Below, piece by piece: positions 38,594-48,488 of a DNA stretch of 64,000 nt; position 1 is the first letter of the stretch, and each line of letters starts with the position of its first letter. The DNA is from Neolewinella antarctica. Its GTDB lineage: Bacteria; Bacteroidota; Bacteroidia; Chitinophagales; Saprospiraceae. The stretch covers positions 885,915 to 949,914 of the forward strand of contig NZ_JAATJH010000002.1 of assembly GCF_011927835.1 (NCBI RefSeq), read 5' to 3'. A program made the translations under genes and the position numbers. The notes beneath the pieces were generated by a model that searched no databases, was not told the origin of the DNA, and saw nothing but the letters and a program-made list of their open reading frames with translations.

Positions 38594-38986
38594 ATGGGCT
38601 TAAAAAAACGCAACAAAGTAAACGCCGAGTTCAGCATGTCTTCCCTGACGGACATCATCTTCCTCTTACTTATCTTCTTCATGCTCACCTCCACGGTAGT
38701 TGCCCCCCACGCACTGAACCTGAAGATGCCCGGCCGCTCCGACACCCCCGCGAGCCCCAGCACCAGCAACCTCGATGACGTTCGTATCGACACCGACGGC
38801 AGCTTCTACCTCAACGACCGCCGCATCGCGCTCGCCGAACTCGAAGGACAACTCAACGCCAAAGCCAATCGGGATGCTTCCATCTTAATCTCACCCGACC
38901 GGGAAGCGCCGGTGGAAGGCGTAGTTGCGGTGATGGACTTGGCCATGCGCCTCAACATCAACGGCGTGTTGGCTGCGGAAGAATAA
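38594..38986 (+). CDS. exbD: ExbD/TolR family biopolymer transport protein
   Basis: 130 residues. A short cytoplasmic start (MGLKKRNKVNAEFSMSSLTD) is followed by one transmembrane helix (IIFLLLIFFMLTSTVVAP, residues about 20-37) holding the conserved Asp just before it, then a periplasmic domain ending VVAVMDLAMRLNINGVL. With ExbB it uses the proton gradient to power TonB or Tol. The usual exbB neighbour is absent here: the gene stands alone between a heptamer array and an inverted-repeat element. Confidence 0.9.
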   Translation: MGLKKRNKVNAEFSMSSLTDIIFLLLIFFMLTSTVVAPHALNLKMPGRSDTPASPSTSNLDDVRIDTDGSFYLNDRRIALAELEGQLNAKANRDASILISPDREAPVEGVVAVMDLAMRLNINGVLAAEE

Positions 38987-38994
38987 GGCACGGA

Positions 38995-39186
38995 CTAAGA
39001 GCATATTGGGACTTGGCCTTCCGGCCTTGTTTTGGCCACTTTTGCGCTGGTTTTCGTTAACAAAATCCTCATTTAGCTATGGCTAAACTCCGGTTTTGCT
39101 GCCTCAACCATCATAAAACTGTCTCACCACGCAGTAGCAGCGTAGCTAAAACCGACCAGGAACCCAAAGTCCCAACATGTTCTAAG
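38995..39186. repeat. 192-bp inverted-repeat-bounded element (MITE-like or structured RNA)
   Basis: The 20-bp ends (38995-39014 and 39167-39186) are inverted repeats matching at 17 of 20 positions, with a common TTGGGACTT core. Inside are a GGCCTTCCGGCC palindrome and a TTTAGC/GCTAAA hairpin (about 39072-39087). It has no open reading frame and starts 9 bp after exbD. No target-site duplication was evident. Confidence 0.6.
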
Positions 39187-39273
39187 AGAACCTACCGAAT
39201 GGCATCACGAAACGCAAAGATTTACCACGCACCCTAATCCCAATAAATTAACCTCTTGCCTACCGATTCATTA

Positions 39274-41193
<1,920 letters not shown>

Positions 41194-41203
41194 AAAAATG
41201 AGA

Positions 41204-41728
41204 TCAGATACGCGGACGCAATAAAGTAACGAATACCATACAAACTACCCAGGATACCGGCAGGGAAACAACCGTCTTCAGCGCAATCGACCGCCAGAAT
41301 ACCGGAGAGAAGGCTTCCATGCTGAAGTACCAAATCAGGTACACCCCCAACATCATACCGACGTACTTCATCCACCAACTGAAACCCAGGTCGCGCCCTT
41401 CCGGACTTGCCTTGACTTTAAACCCGTCCCGGGGTTCCAGTAAACGAAGCACGAACTGCCGTGCGTACCCCGTAAACGTAGCCGCCGCCATGTGTACGCC
41501 GAGCGACTCGTAAAATAGGTCAGTGCCGAAGCCGAGTAGAAAAGAAAAAACCACGACCAGCGGAAGGGGCGTCCGCAGTGGTAACAGGGCAATGAACAAC
41601 GGGCTCACTATGATCGCCAATGATGCCGCCCCGCCCAGGCCAAGGCTGACTTGGCGAAACAGAATCACCTGCACGAACAGCAACAACACGAAGCGGACGA
41701 CATTACTGATCGGATCTGAACCCCCCAT
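41204..41728 (-). CDS. mreD: rod shape-determining protein MreD
   Basis: 174 residues with about five hydrophobic helices (for example RFVLLLFVQVILF and LPLVVVFSFLLGFGTDLF). Size, hydrophobic pattern and position between mreC and mrdA identify it; sequence identity alone would be weak. It is the inner membrane scaffold partner of MreC and PBP2 in the elongasome. Confidence 0.85.
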   Translation of the reverse strand: MGGSDPISNVVRFVLLLFVQVILFRQVSLGLGGAASLAIIVSPLFIALLPLRTPLPLVVVFSFLLGFGTDLFYESLGVHMAAATFTGYARQFVLRLLEPRDGFKVKASPEGRDLGFSWWMKYVGMMLGVYLIWYFSMEAFSPVFWRSIALKTVVSLPVSWVVCMVFVTLLRPRI

Positions 41729-41769
41729 TTAATTATTTGATTTTCTTAAAACCCTGCGGTTCGGTGTAG

Positions 41770-42585
41770 CTATTCTGTGGCTAGGTCGCTCAGTTCATCC
41801 TTGAATAAGTCCTGGACGACGAAGACGTTGGACTCCTCGACTGGCTTATTCGACAAAGCTACCGTAAGGTTTTGACTACCCGTGCCCGGTTGAACCTCAC
41901 TGTCTACCACGAAACCGATCACCTGGTGCGTAGGAAATACGTTTGAGTACCCGGTGCTGAAGATCGTGTCTCCCGCCTGCACTTCAATGTAGTCCGCAAG
42001 ATCGGTGACGGTTACGTAGCGGGGGTCCCGCCCGTCCCAACGCAGGGTCCCGAAGGCGCCGGACGCCAGACCGGCGCTGATGCGAATACTCTGGTGCAAA
42101 ACGGAGAGCACGCGCGCGTGGTTCCCCGTCACCTGGTCCACAATTCCCACGATCCCGGTAGGACTGACGATTCCCTGGCCGGGGCGCACGTCCAGGTTTT
42201 TTCCCCGGTCGATGATCAGCGTATTGTTCGGCCGGTAGGGGGATCGGTTGACGACGTGGGCCGTCAGGAAATTGTAGCGCTGGACGAAAGTTTCGTCGCG
42301 GAAGCTATCCACGATCCGTTCGGTGGCGTAGAGCGACTCGGGCGACTGCTGCCGTAACCGAGCTACCTCCTGGCGCAGCGCCTCGTTCTCCTGCTCGAGG
42401 TCCAGGTAGCTCCGTGCCGTTTCCGTCGCGCTCCGGACCGACCCCGCCCGGATGCTCCACGTCTCGGCCGCAATCGCCTTCTGGGGGCTGTTAAAACTGA
42501 TGATGCAATACAAACTCAGGAGCTGCAACGCCACGAAGGTGAAGAAACTGCCGTTGGTAAAAAAGATGCGGAGAAGTTGCTGCAT
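41770..42585 (-). CDS. mreC: rod shape-determining protein MreC
   Basis: 271 residues. An N-terminal membrane helix (SFFTFVALQLLSLYCII) is followed by a coiled coil (ARSYLDLEQENEALRQEVARLRQ, about residues 58-80) and the periplasmic beta-barrel pair (IDRGKNLDVRPGQGIVSPTGIVGIV). It links MreB to PBP2 across the membrane. It is downstream of mreB with a hairpin-bearing 116-bp gap. Confidence 0.93.
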   Translation of the reverse strand: MQQLLRIFFTNGSFFTFVALQLLSLYCIISFNSPQKAIAAETWSIRAGSVRSATETARSYLDLEQENEALRQEVARLRQQSPESLYATERIVDSFRDETFVQRYNFLTAHVVNRSPYRPNNTLIIDRGKNLDVRPGQGIVSPTGIVGIVDQVTGNHARVLSVLHQSIRISAGLASGAFGTLRWDGRDPRYVTVTDLADYIEVQAGDTIFSTGYSNVFPTHQVIGFVVDSEVQPGTGSQNLTVALSNKPVEESNVFVVQDLFKDELSDLATE

Positions 42586-42608
42586 TATTTAAGCTGACGT
42601 GGGCTCGG

Positions 42609-42690
42609 TCTGGTTTATTTGGTCCGGGGTCAATAGTCTGTAGCATCCATGACTATAGACTATTGACCACAGACTCTAGACCAAAGACCT
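42609..42690. repeat. inverted repeat between mreB and mreC with CCAGACC-type repeats
   Basis: GTCAATAGTCT (42629-42639) pairs perfectly with AGACTATTGAC (42657-42667) across a 17-nt loop. Flanking GGTCTGG on the left and TAGACC/AGACC on the right extend it loosely. On the mreB transcript this could form a partial terminator or processing site between mreB and mreC. Confidence 0.65.
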
Positions 42691-42701
42691 ACTTCTCCCC
42701 C

Positions 42702-43739
42702 CTAGCTAACACTAGAACTAGGCACCAAAATACTCTTGTACCGCCGAGTATCCGCCAGCGCCTTGCTCGTGCCCCGCACGACCGCCGTCAGGGGGTCTTC
42801 GGCTACGTGAACGGGTAATTGGGTCTTCGCGCTAAGCCTTTTGTCCAGTCCGCGCAGCAACGCACCACCGCCGGTCAGGTACAGGCCGGTGGAGTAAATA
42901 TCACTGGCCAGTTCCGGCGGTGTCGTCTCGAGCGCCCGGATGACGGCTTCTTCGATAGCGATAATGGATTCGTCGAGCGCCGCGGCGATTTCTTTGTAAT
43001 TAACCGTGATCTGCCGGGGGATGCCGTTGAGCAAATCGCGCCCGTTCACGGCGTAATCCGCCGGAGGGTTGTCTAACTCCGGCAGGGCGGAACCAACGGC
43101 GAACTTGATTTGCTCCGCCGTGCGCTCCCCGATCAGGATGTTGTGGGTACGGCGCATGTGGTTGACGATGGTTTCGGTGAACTCGTCGCCGGCCGTGCGG
43201 ATGGATTGGTCACAGACGATGCCGGAAAGCGCGATGACGGCAATCTCCGTCGTGCCGCCCCCGATGTCGATGATCATGTTGCCGATGGGTTCTTCCACGT
43301 CGAGGCCGATGCCGAGCGCGGCGGCCATGGGTTCGTAGATGAGGTAGGTTTCTTTGGAGTCAACGCGGGCCGCACTTTCGAAAACGGCGCGCTTCTCCAC
43401 CTCGGTGATGCCGGAGGGGATGCAGATGACCATTTTCAGGTGAGTCAGGAAAGATTTGCGGGTGCCGATCATCTCGATCATGCCCTTGATCATGTGTTCG
43501 GCGGCACGAAAGTCGGCGATTACGCCATCCTTTAGTGGTCGGATGGTCTGAATATTTTCGTGCGTCTTCTCGTGCATCTGCATGGCCCGCAGGCCCACCG
43601 CGATGGTTTCTTGTGATTTACGGTCGATGGCAACAATGGAGGGCTCGTCGATGACGACAACCCCGTTCTCAATGATGAGCGTGTTGGCTGTGCCCAGGTC
43701 GATGGCCAGGTTCTGCTGAAAAAGGTTGAATAACCTCAT
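42702..43739 (-). CDS. mreB: rod shape-determining protein MreB
   Basis: 345 residues, the bacterial actin. Phosphate-1 motif IDLGTANTLI (residues about 14-23), IGGGTTEIAVIAL phosphate-2 motif (about 163-175) and adenosine motif LTGGGALLRGLD (about 293-304) are intact. It polymerises under the inner membrane and positions elongation synthesis. It is the first gene of the mre cluster. Confidence 0.97.
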   Translation of the reverse strand: MRLFNLFQQNLAIDLGTANTLIIENGVVVIDEPSIVAIDRKSQETIAVGLRAMQMHEKTHENIQTIRPLKDGVIADFRAAEHMIKGMIEMIGTRKSFLTHLKMVICIPSGITEVEKRAVFESAARVDSKETYLIYEPMAAALGIGLDVEEPIGNMIIDIGGGTTEIAVIALSGIVCDQSIRTAGDEFTETIVNHMRRTHNILIGERTAEQIKFAVGSALPELDNPPADYAVNGRDLLNGIPRQITVNYKEIAAALDESIIAIEEAVIRALETTPPELASDIYSTGLYLTGGGALLRGLDKRLSAKTQLPVHVAEDPLTAVVRGTSKALADTRRYKSILVPSSSVS

Positions 43740-44144
43740 GTAAGTCGGGTTGTAAAATAGATAGGGAATACTGAATCTGACCGAAGCGCGGTCGCCGGAA
43801 GAAGTCTGATGCCGGTGGGTAAACGCTCCGTTTGGCGCTCACGGTCGCCGGGGCCACCTGTCGGCTAAAAGTCGTGCTGAGTGGTTGCGGACCGGCGATA
43901 TTGAGGGGGGAAAACACTTCGCTAGCCGGTAAGCTGCAAAAGTCGCTAATCGTGGGCGTAAAACCTTGACCTTCCGCTACTTTATGATCGAAATTTTTAA
44001 TTATCTCGAAGCTCACTTTGGGCGTAGGGAAAGCCGCAATGCTCTAACATCCGGTATTCACCTTTTTTGCTACGGTCAGGCGCGGCCGCCGGTGCCGGGT
44101 AGGAAGGGACAGGAGCGGAGGATTAGCTCGCCGCAGACCAGCCA
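43740..44144. other. intergenic spacer without a recognisable gene
   Basis: About 400 bp upstream of mreB. It holds a variant of the 17-bp motif on the minus strand at 44080-44096 and presumably the mre promoter, although no clean consensus was found; TATTTTAC occurs about 20 bp before the mreB ATG. Confidence 0.5.
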
Positions 44145-44987
44145 TCAGGCCAACAGACGCTCTTTCTGCAACTGATATTCCTGCGTTGTCAACACCCCGG
44201 CGTCGTGCAGTTCCCGCAGGCGGCTGATCTGCTCCAGCAGGTCACCATCCACGGACGCACCGGTGGTGGTCTGACTGGGTGGGGGAGTGTTGAAGTCAGT
44301 AATGGTTTCGGGCTCGGGGTTTCTCTTTTCGGTGGGTGGCACCGGCGTAGTCGCGTCGCGCTGCCCGTGGTCGGTCACGTAAGCGCGGCGGCGGTAGTTG
44401 TTCGCTCGGAAACGGTCGAAGGCCGGTAGCTTGCGCAGAGCGCCCAGGGCGGGGTGCTTTTCGATGCGTTCGGGTTTTGGCAGGCCGAAGGTAACGGAAA
44501 GCTCCAGGTGGTGCAGGGTTTCCGGGTACCGACCGAGTTGGGCGTAAGAGCAAGCGAGGTTGAAGTGGCTACCCGGGTCACTGTAATCCACCGAGATGGC
44601 CTCGGTAAAGGCCTCGGCGGCTAAGTCGTAGTCCGCGCTGCGGTAATAAGTGATGCCCTCGGCTTTGAGTTGGCTGCTGTCGCCCATGGCGGGTTGTTGG
44701 TTAGAGATGGGAAATGTCGGCCGCTCGGCGGTTGGGTCGTAGCGGTCGTGCCACGTTCGGGACGGCATGGCGAACCAGAGAATGCCCGTCAGGACGGGAA
44801 TGACCGCCGTGGAGATCCAGGCGATCGCGAGTAGGGCTTCCGGGGCACCGACCACCGAAATGAAAACGGAAAGGGTAAAGAGCGCAAATTGCAACGCACC
44901 CGTCCACCACCGGCCAATATAAAACTGGTGCGCCCCGAAAAGACCAAGGAAGATCGCCAGTAAAGCGCCTACGTTTCTGTTCAGCAT
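44145..44987 (-). CDS. TM2 domain, TPR and SHOCT domain protein
   Basis: 280 residues. The N-terminal TM2 domain (GLFGAHQFYIGRWWTGALQ with two membrane helices, residues about 1-65) is followed by a TPR-like helical stretch (AEGITYYRSADYDLAAEAF, DPGSHFNLACSYAQLGRY, about 105-160), a Pro/Thr-rich linker and a C-terminal SHOCT motif (ISRLRELHDAGVLTTQEYQLQKE split over residues 255-277). TM2 and SHOCT domains suggest an oligomeric membrane-associated adaptor. The function is unknown. Confidence 0.82.
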   Translation of the reverse strand: MLNRNVGALLAIFLGLFGAHQFYIGRWWTGALQFALFTLSVFISVVGAPEALLAIAWISTAVIPVLTGILWFAMPSRTWHDRYDPTAERPTFPISNQQPAMGDSSQLKAEGITYYRSADYDLAAEAFTEAISVDYSDPGSHFNLACSYAQLGRYPETLHHLELSVTFGLPKPERIEKHPALGALRKLPAFDRFRANNYRRRAYVTDHGQRDATTPVPPTEKRNPEPETITDFNTPPPSQTTTGASVDGDLLEQISRLRELHDAGVLTTQEYQLQKERLLA

Positions 44988-45275
44988 GGAGGGTAGGGGA
45001 GAAAAGGTCTTGCGTTCGGGACGGTAACGCGCCAGTAATTTAGACGTTCAACCGCCGGGCAAAATTGTGCGGGTTAGGCGTTGGCTTCCCCCCCCTAAAT
45101 GCGGTAGCGGATGGGCCCGGGCGTAATCGTCATGCGTTCGTGCGTTATTACCCTGCATCTACGGCCGCGCCCCCATTCCTTACCTTAAGGTACTCTCGAA
45201 CATTAGAACGCCCGGTAACCGAACGTTGGAACGGGTCAGTATTACTAAATGAAACGGCCACCGTACCTTGCCCCC

Positions 45276-46472
45276 ATGCCCGAACTCTGCTCCCGCGACC
45301 GCGCCGAAATTCTGTTAGCCCACCAAGTTTTTGCCTGGGGGGAAGAAGAAGTGGCGCTGTCGCGGGTGCAGGGTAGGATACTGGCCGAGCCGCTCGTCGC
45401 AGACCGTGACCAACCCGCGTTTAACCGGGTCGCGATGGACGGAATTTCCGTGCAGCACGCAGCCTACGCGCGGGGCCAACGCTTTTTCGTCCGCGAACGC
45501 GTCCAGGCCGCGGGCCAGCAACCAACACCACTCGTCGACGCTAGCCGCTGCATCGAGATTATGACGGGCGCACCCCTGCCGGCGGGTTGCACGACGGTCG
45601 TTCCCTACGAAGTGCTCCGGGAAACAGCCGGTGGGTACCACCTACCCGAGGGTATCCTGGACAACGCGAACATCCACGCCCGGGGCAAAGACGCTCAGCG
45701 GGGTGAACACCTCGCTCCGGTCGGGACGCGCGTCGACGTAGCCGCGGTCGGGATGTTGGCGAGCTTCGGTTACGCCACCGTCCGCGTAAAAAGACTTCCG
45801 CGCGTCGCCATCATCGCTACCGGCGACGAGTTGGTCAACGTCGACCAGCAACCGCAACCACACCAGATACGCCTCTCGAACCTCTATCAACTGTCCGCTG
45901 CCCTCGCGAAAAGGGGGTACGTCGCCAGCCAGCATCACCTCCCCGACGATCCAGGCATCCTCACTAAAGACCTCGGACGGATTATCGAGCACAACGATGT
46001 TGTCATCCTGAGCGGTGGCGTGAGCAAAGGAAGATTCGACTACGTACCCTCCGTGCTCGAAGCGCTTCGCGTCGAGAAACTTTTTCACGGTGTCGCCCAG
46101 CGCCCCGGCAAACCTATTTGGGCGGGCCGGAACGGGGAAACCATGGTGTTCGGACTGCCGGGTAATCCTCAGTCCAGCCTCTCCTGTTGCTTGGCTTACG
46201 TCATTCCTTTCCTCGACCGCAATACTGGGTGCGAACGCGCGCCGGTTTACGCCGCGCTTGCCGTGCCGGTCGACTTTAAGCCCAACCTAACCTTGTTTTC
46301 CTACGTTAGGCTGGCGGCCGACCCCGCCACGGGGCAACTGTTGGCAACTCCCGTCAAGCACGCCGGTTCCGGTGATGCGGCGAGTTTGCTGCGCGGCGGT
46401 GGTTTCCTAGAATTACCGGCCGGCAAGAACCGTTACGAAGCTGGCGAAGTTTACCAAGTCCGGAAGCTCTAA
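45276..46472 (+). CDS. moeA: molybdopterin molybdenumtransferase
   Basis: 398 residues from ATG 45276; an in-frame ATG at 45249 is possible but would lie upstream of the putative -7 element TACCTTGC (45264-45271), which ends 4 nt before 45276. MoeA inserts molybdate into adenylylated molybdopterin. Key motifs are FNRVAMDGI (substrate loop), MTGAPLPAG, VVILSGGVSKGRFDYV and GLPGNPQSS. It is followed 10 bp later by the mobA-like gene, a molybdenum cofactor operon. No molybdoenzyme or other Moco gene is in the window. Confidence 0.95.
   Translation: MPELCSRDRAEILLAHQVFAWGEEEVALSRVQGRILAEPLVADRDQPAFNRVAMDGISVQHAAYARGQRFFVRERVQAAGQQPTPLVDASRCIEIMTGAPLPAGCTTVVPYEVLRETAGGYHLPEGILDNANIHARGKDAQRGEHLAPVGTRVDVAAVGMLASFGYATVRVKRLPRVAIIATGDELVNVDQQPQPHQIRLSNLYQLSAALAKRGYVASQHHLPDDPGILTKDLGRIIEHNDVVILSGGVSKGRFDYVPSVLEALRVEKLFHGVAQRPGKPIWAGRNGETMVFGLPGNPQSSLSCCLAYVIPFLDRNTGCERAPVYAALAVPVDFKPNLTLFSYVRLAADPATGQLLATPVKHAGSGDAASLLRGGGFLELPAGKNRYEAGEVYQVRKL
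45354..45370 (-). repeat. coding copy of the dispersed 17-bp motif in moeA
   Basis: Read on the minus strand: TGCACCCGCGACAGCGC, one base from the core. It encodes part of ALSRVQGRI, a conserved MoeA segment, so this copy may reflect codon choice rather than insertion. Confidence 0.5.
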
Positions 46473-46482
46473 ATTATCAACC

Positions 46483-47598
46483 ATGACCCACCACAAACAC
46501 CCACCGATTGCGCGACGAACACTTGGCAACTACGCCCGGGTCGAATTCTCGTTCGTCGGCACGACCTGTGAGCGCATTGATGGCTGGCTCTCGGAATGGG
46601 GGCAGACCTTGGCAACTGAGATGAAGGTTCTGACCGTCACCGGAGACCACGGTACTTCGCTACCCGGCAGGAAGTCGCAACACGGGTCGAAGTTATTCGA
46701 AACATCCGACCGCTGGAATGATTTTGACGACAAGTTACTCGGCAGCCAGTACGATTTAGCGCTAATCAACGGAAATCATTACCCCGGTGCGGCGCAAATC
46801 GTGTTCATCGACGGCAAGAAAGCCAGTACGTTGAAGCGGAGAAAAGACCAACTGACGAACGTCTTCACAATTGTGCTCTGCCCCGGGGAAAAAACCATCC
46901 CCGCCTGGCTGAAAAAGCACGTTGGTGAAGACCCCATCGTGTACCAATTTTCGGAGTGGTTGAAGCGTGGGCTTACGATCTTGCGTAACTACGCCGTTGC
47001 CCGCTTACCAACCGTCAAAGCCCTCATTCTGACGGGCGGAAAGAGTACGCGCATGGGAAAAGATAAGGCGAGCCTCGTTTACCGCAACGGAGAAAATGAG
47101 GCGAAACGACTCGCCAGGATTTGTGAGGAAAAAGGACTGAAAACCTACTTTAGCGTCAGTGAAGCGACCGGCCAGGAGAATGAGATTAACGATCGGTTTG
47201 TGGACCTGGGGCCGATGGGGGCCATCGCTTCGGCGTTTATGGCCGATCCGGAATCCGCCTGGCTCGTTCTGGCGTGCGACCTGCCACTGGTGGCCGAGAA
47301 GACGGTTGGCCAGTTATTGGCGCAGCGCGATCCCTCCCGTTTAGCCACGGCGATCCGAGGCGCCAGCCAGCCGTTTCCCGAGCCCCTCATCGCGCTGTAC
47401 GAACCACGCGCTTACGGGCGGTTGCTGCAGTTCCTGAGTATTGGCCACGCGTGCCCGCGAAAAGTTTTGATTAACAGCGATGTTAAAGAGATCGTTTTGG
47501 AGGATGAGGCACCCCTCACGAACGCTAACACACCGGCGGAGCGGGCGGGGGTCTTAGCTCTTCTGGAGCAAGGAATCGACGGCGCGCCTCCCCTTTAG
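46483..47598 (+). CDS. mobA: MobA-like molybdenum cofactor guanylyltransferase with extra N-terminal domain
   Basis: 371 residues. The C-terminal half from about residue 178 is a nucleotidyltransferase: ALILTGGKSTRMGKDKASLVY is the MobA GTP-binding signature, and WLVLACDLPLV holds the metal-binding Asp. It links GMP to molybdopterin. The N-terminal 170 residues are a separate domain (FSFVGTTCERIDGWLSEWG; YDLALINGNHYPGAAQIVFID) whose order recalls MobB, but it lacks a recognisable P-loop. It is cotranscribed with moeA. Its stop codon overlaps the recR stop by 4 nt on the other strand. Confidence 0.85.
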   Translation: MTHHKHPPIARRTLGNYARVEFSFVGTTCERIDGWLSEWGQTLATEMKVLTVTGDHGTSLPGRKSQHGSKLFETSDRWNDFDDKLLGSQYDLALINGNHYPGAAQIVFIDGKKASTLKRRKDQLTNVFTIVLCPGEKTIPAWLKKHVGEDPIVYQFSEWLKRGLTILRNYAVARLPTVKALILTGGKSTRMGKDKASLVYRNGENEAKRLARICEEKGLKTYFSVSEATGQENEINDRFVDLGPMGAIASAFMADPESAWLVLACDLPLVAEKTVGQLLAQRDPSRLATAIRGASQPFPEPLIALYEPRAYGRLLQFLSIGHACPRKVLINSDVKEIVLEDEAPLTNANTPAERAGVLALLEQGIDGAPPL

Positions 47599-48194
47599 AG
47601 CTGCGTTCGCGCCACGATGGATCGGCCGAGCGTCACCTCGTCGGCGTATTCCAACTCCCCGCCGAAGGAAACACCCCGGGCGATGTTACTGACGGCTACG
47701 TCGACGCTCTCCAGTTGCCGATTAATGTAGAAAATAGTCGTATCGCCTTCGATCGTCGGGCTAATGGCCATGATTATCTCCCGTGCCTCCGGGTGCTGAG
47801 CGCGTTGAACGAGCGTGTCGATGTTGAGATCGGAAGGGCCGACGCCTTCGATGGGCGCGATCACGCCGCCGAGCACGTGGTAGAGGCCGCGGTACTGCTG
47901 CGTCTCTTCGATGGCCATCACGTCACGAATGCTCTCCACGACGCAGATCAGCGATTGGTCGCGGCGCTGGTCGCGGCAGATCGAGCAAACGTGCTGGTCG
48001 GACAGGTTGCCACAGGTCGTGCAGTGCTGAATGTTGGCGCGCATCGTGCTGATGGCTTGAGCGAAGTGTACACTCTCACTGGGTGGCTGCTGAACGAGGT
48101 GGAGGACGAGGCGTAGGGCCGTTTTTTTTCCGATGCCGGGGAGGCTGGCAAAGGCGTTCACGGCTTCTTCGATCAGGAGGGAGGAAAATTGCAT
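47595..48194 (-). CDS. recR: recombination mediator protein RecR
   Basis: 199 residues. The N-terminal helix-hairpin-helix (LPGIGKKTALRLVLHLV, residues about 18-34), the four-cysteine zinc finger (CTTCGNLSDQHVCSIC, about 57-72) and the Toprim domain (CVVESIRDVMAIEET, then HVLGGVIAPIEGVGP) are complete. RecR acts with RecO/RecF to load RecA at gaps. It converges on mobA with a 4-nt overlap. Confidence 0.97.
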   Translation of the reverse strand: MQFSSLLIEEAVNAFASLPGIGKKTALRLVLHLVQQPPSESVHFAQAISTMRANIQHCTTCGNLSDQHVCSICRDQRRDQSLICVVESIRDVMAIEETQQYRGLYHVLGGVIAPIEGVGPSDLNIDTLVQRAQHPEAREIIMAISPTIEGDTTIFYINRQLESVDVAVSNIARGVSFGGELEYADEVTLGRSIVARTQL

Positions 48195-48414
48195 GCGGCT
48201 TGTATTCGATTACCTTGGTGGCGTACGTAAGTAACAACGGAAAGGTAGAAAGGTCAACTGGGGCGTCGGAATTATCTGGCGGAACGACCATAATTTAGTG
48301 GCGCGGTCTCGCTGGCTATCGGAGGTGCAAAGTTGTGGGGAAGCGGTCGCAAATACGTACGAAATCCAGCGCGGGGAGAACCCTTCCCGCCAAGTTTGTT
48401 TATATCCTAAATAA

Positions 48415-48430
48415 AGGGCAAATTTGCCCT
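48415..48430. promoter_or_regulatory. 16-bp perfect palindrome upstream of the E2 gene, possible operator
   Basis: AGGGCAAATTTGCCCT is a perfect palindrome 58 nt before the ATG of the dihydrolipoamide acetyltransferase gene, in an AT-rich promoter-like stretch. No similar copy was noticed elsewhere in the window. Confidence 0.45.
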
Positions 48431-48488
48431 CCGATTACATAACGATACGTACAGGGTGGTTTACCCACCCACTAAAGACTGAAACAAC

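Noticed and set aside
43669..44016. 115-codon open frame over the mreB start and its upstream region
   Set aside because: It overlaps the start of mreB in another frame and shows no protein features.
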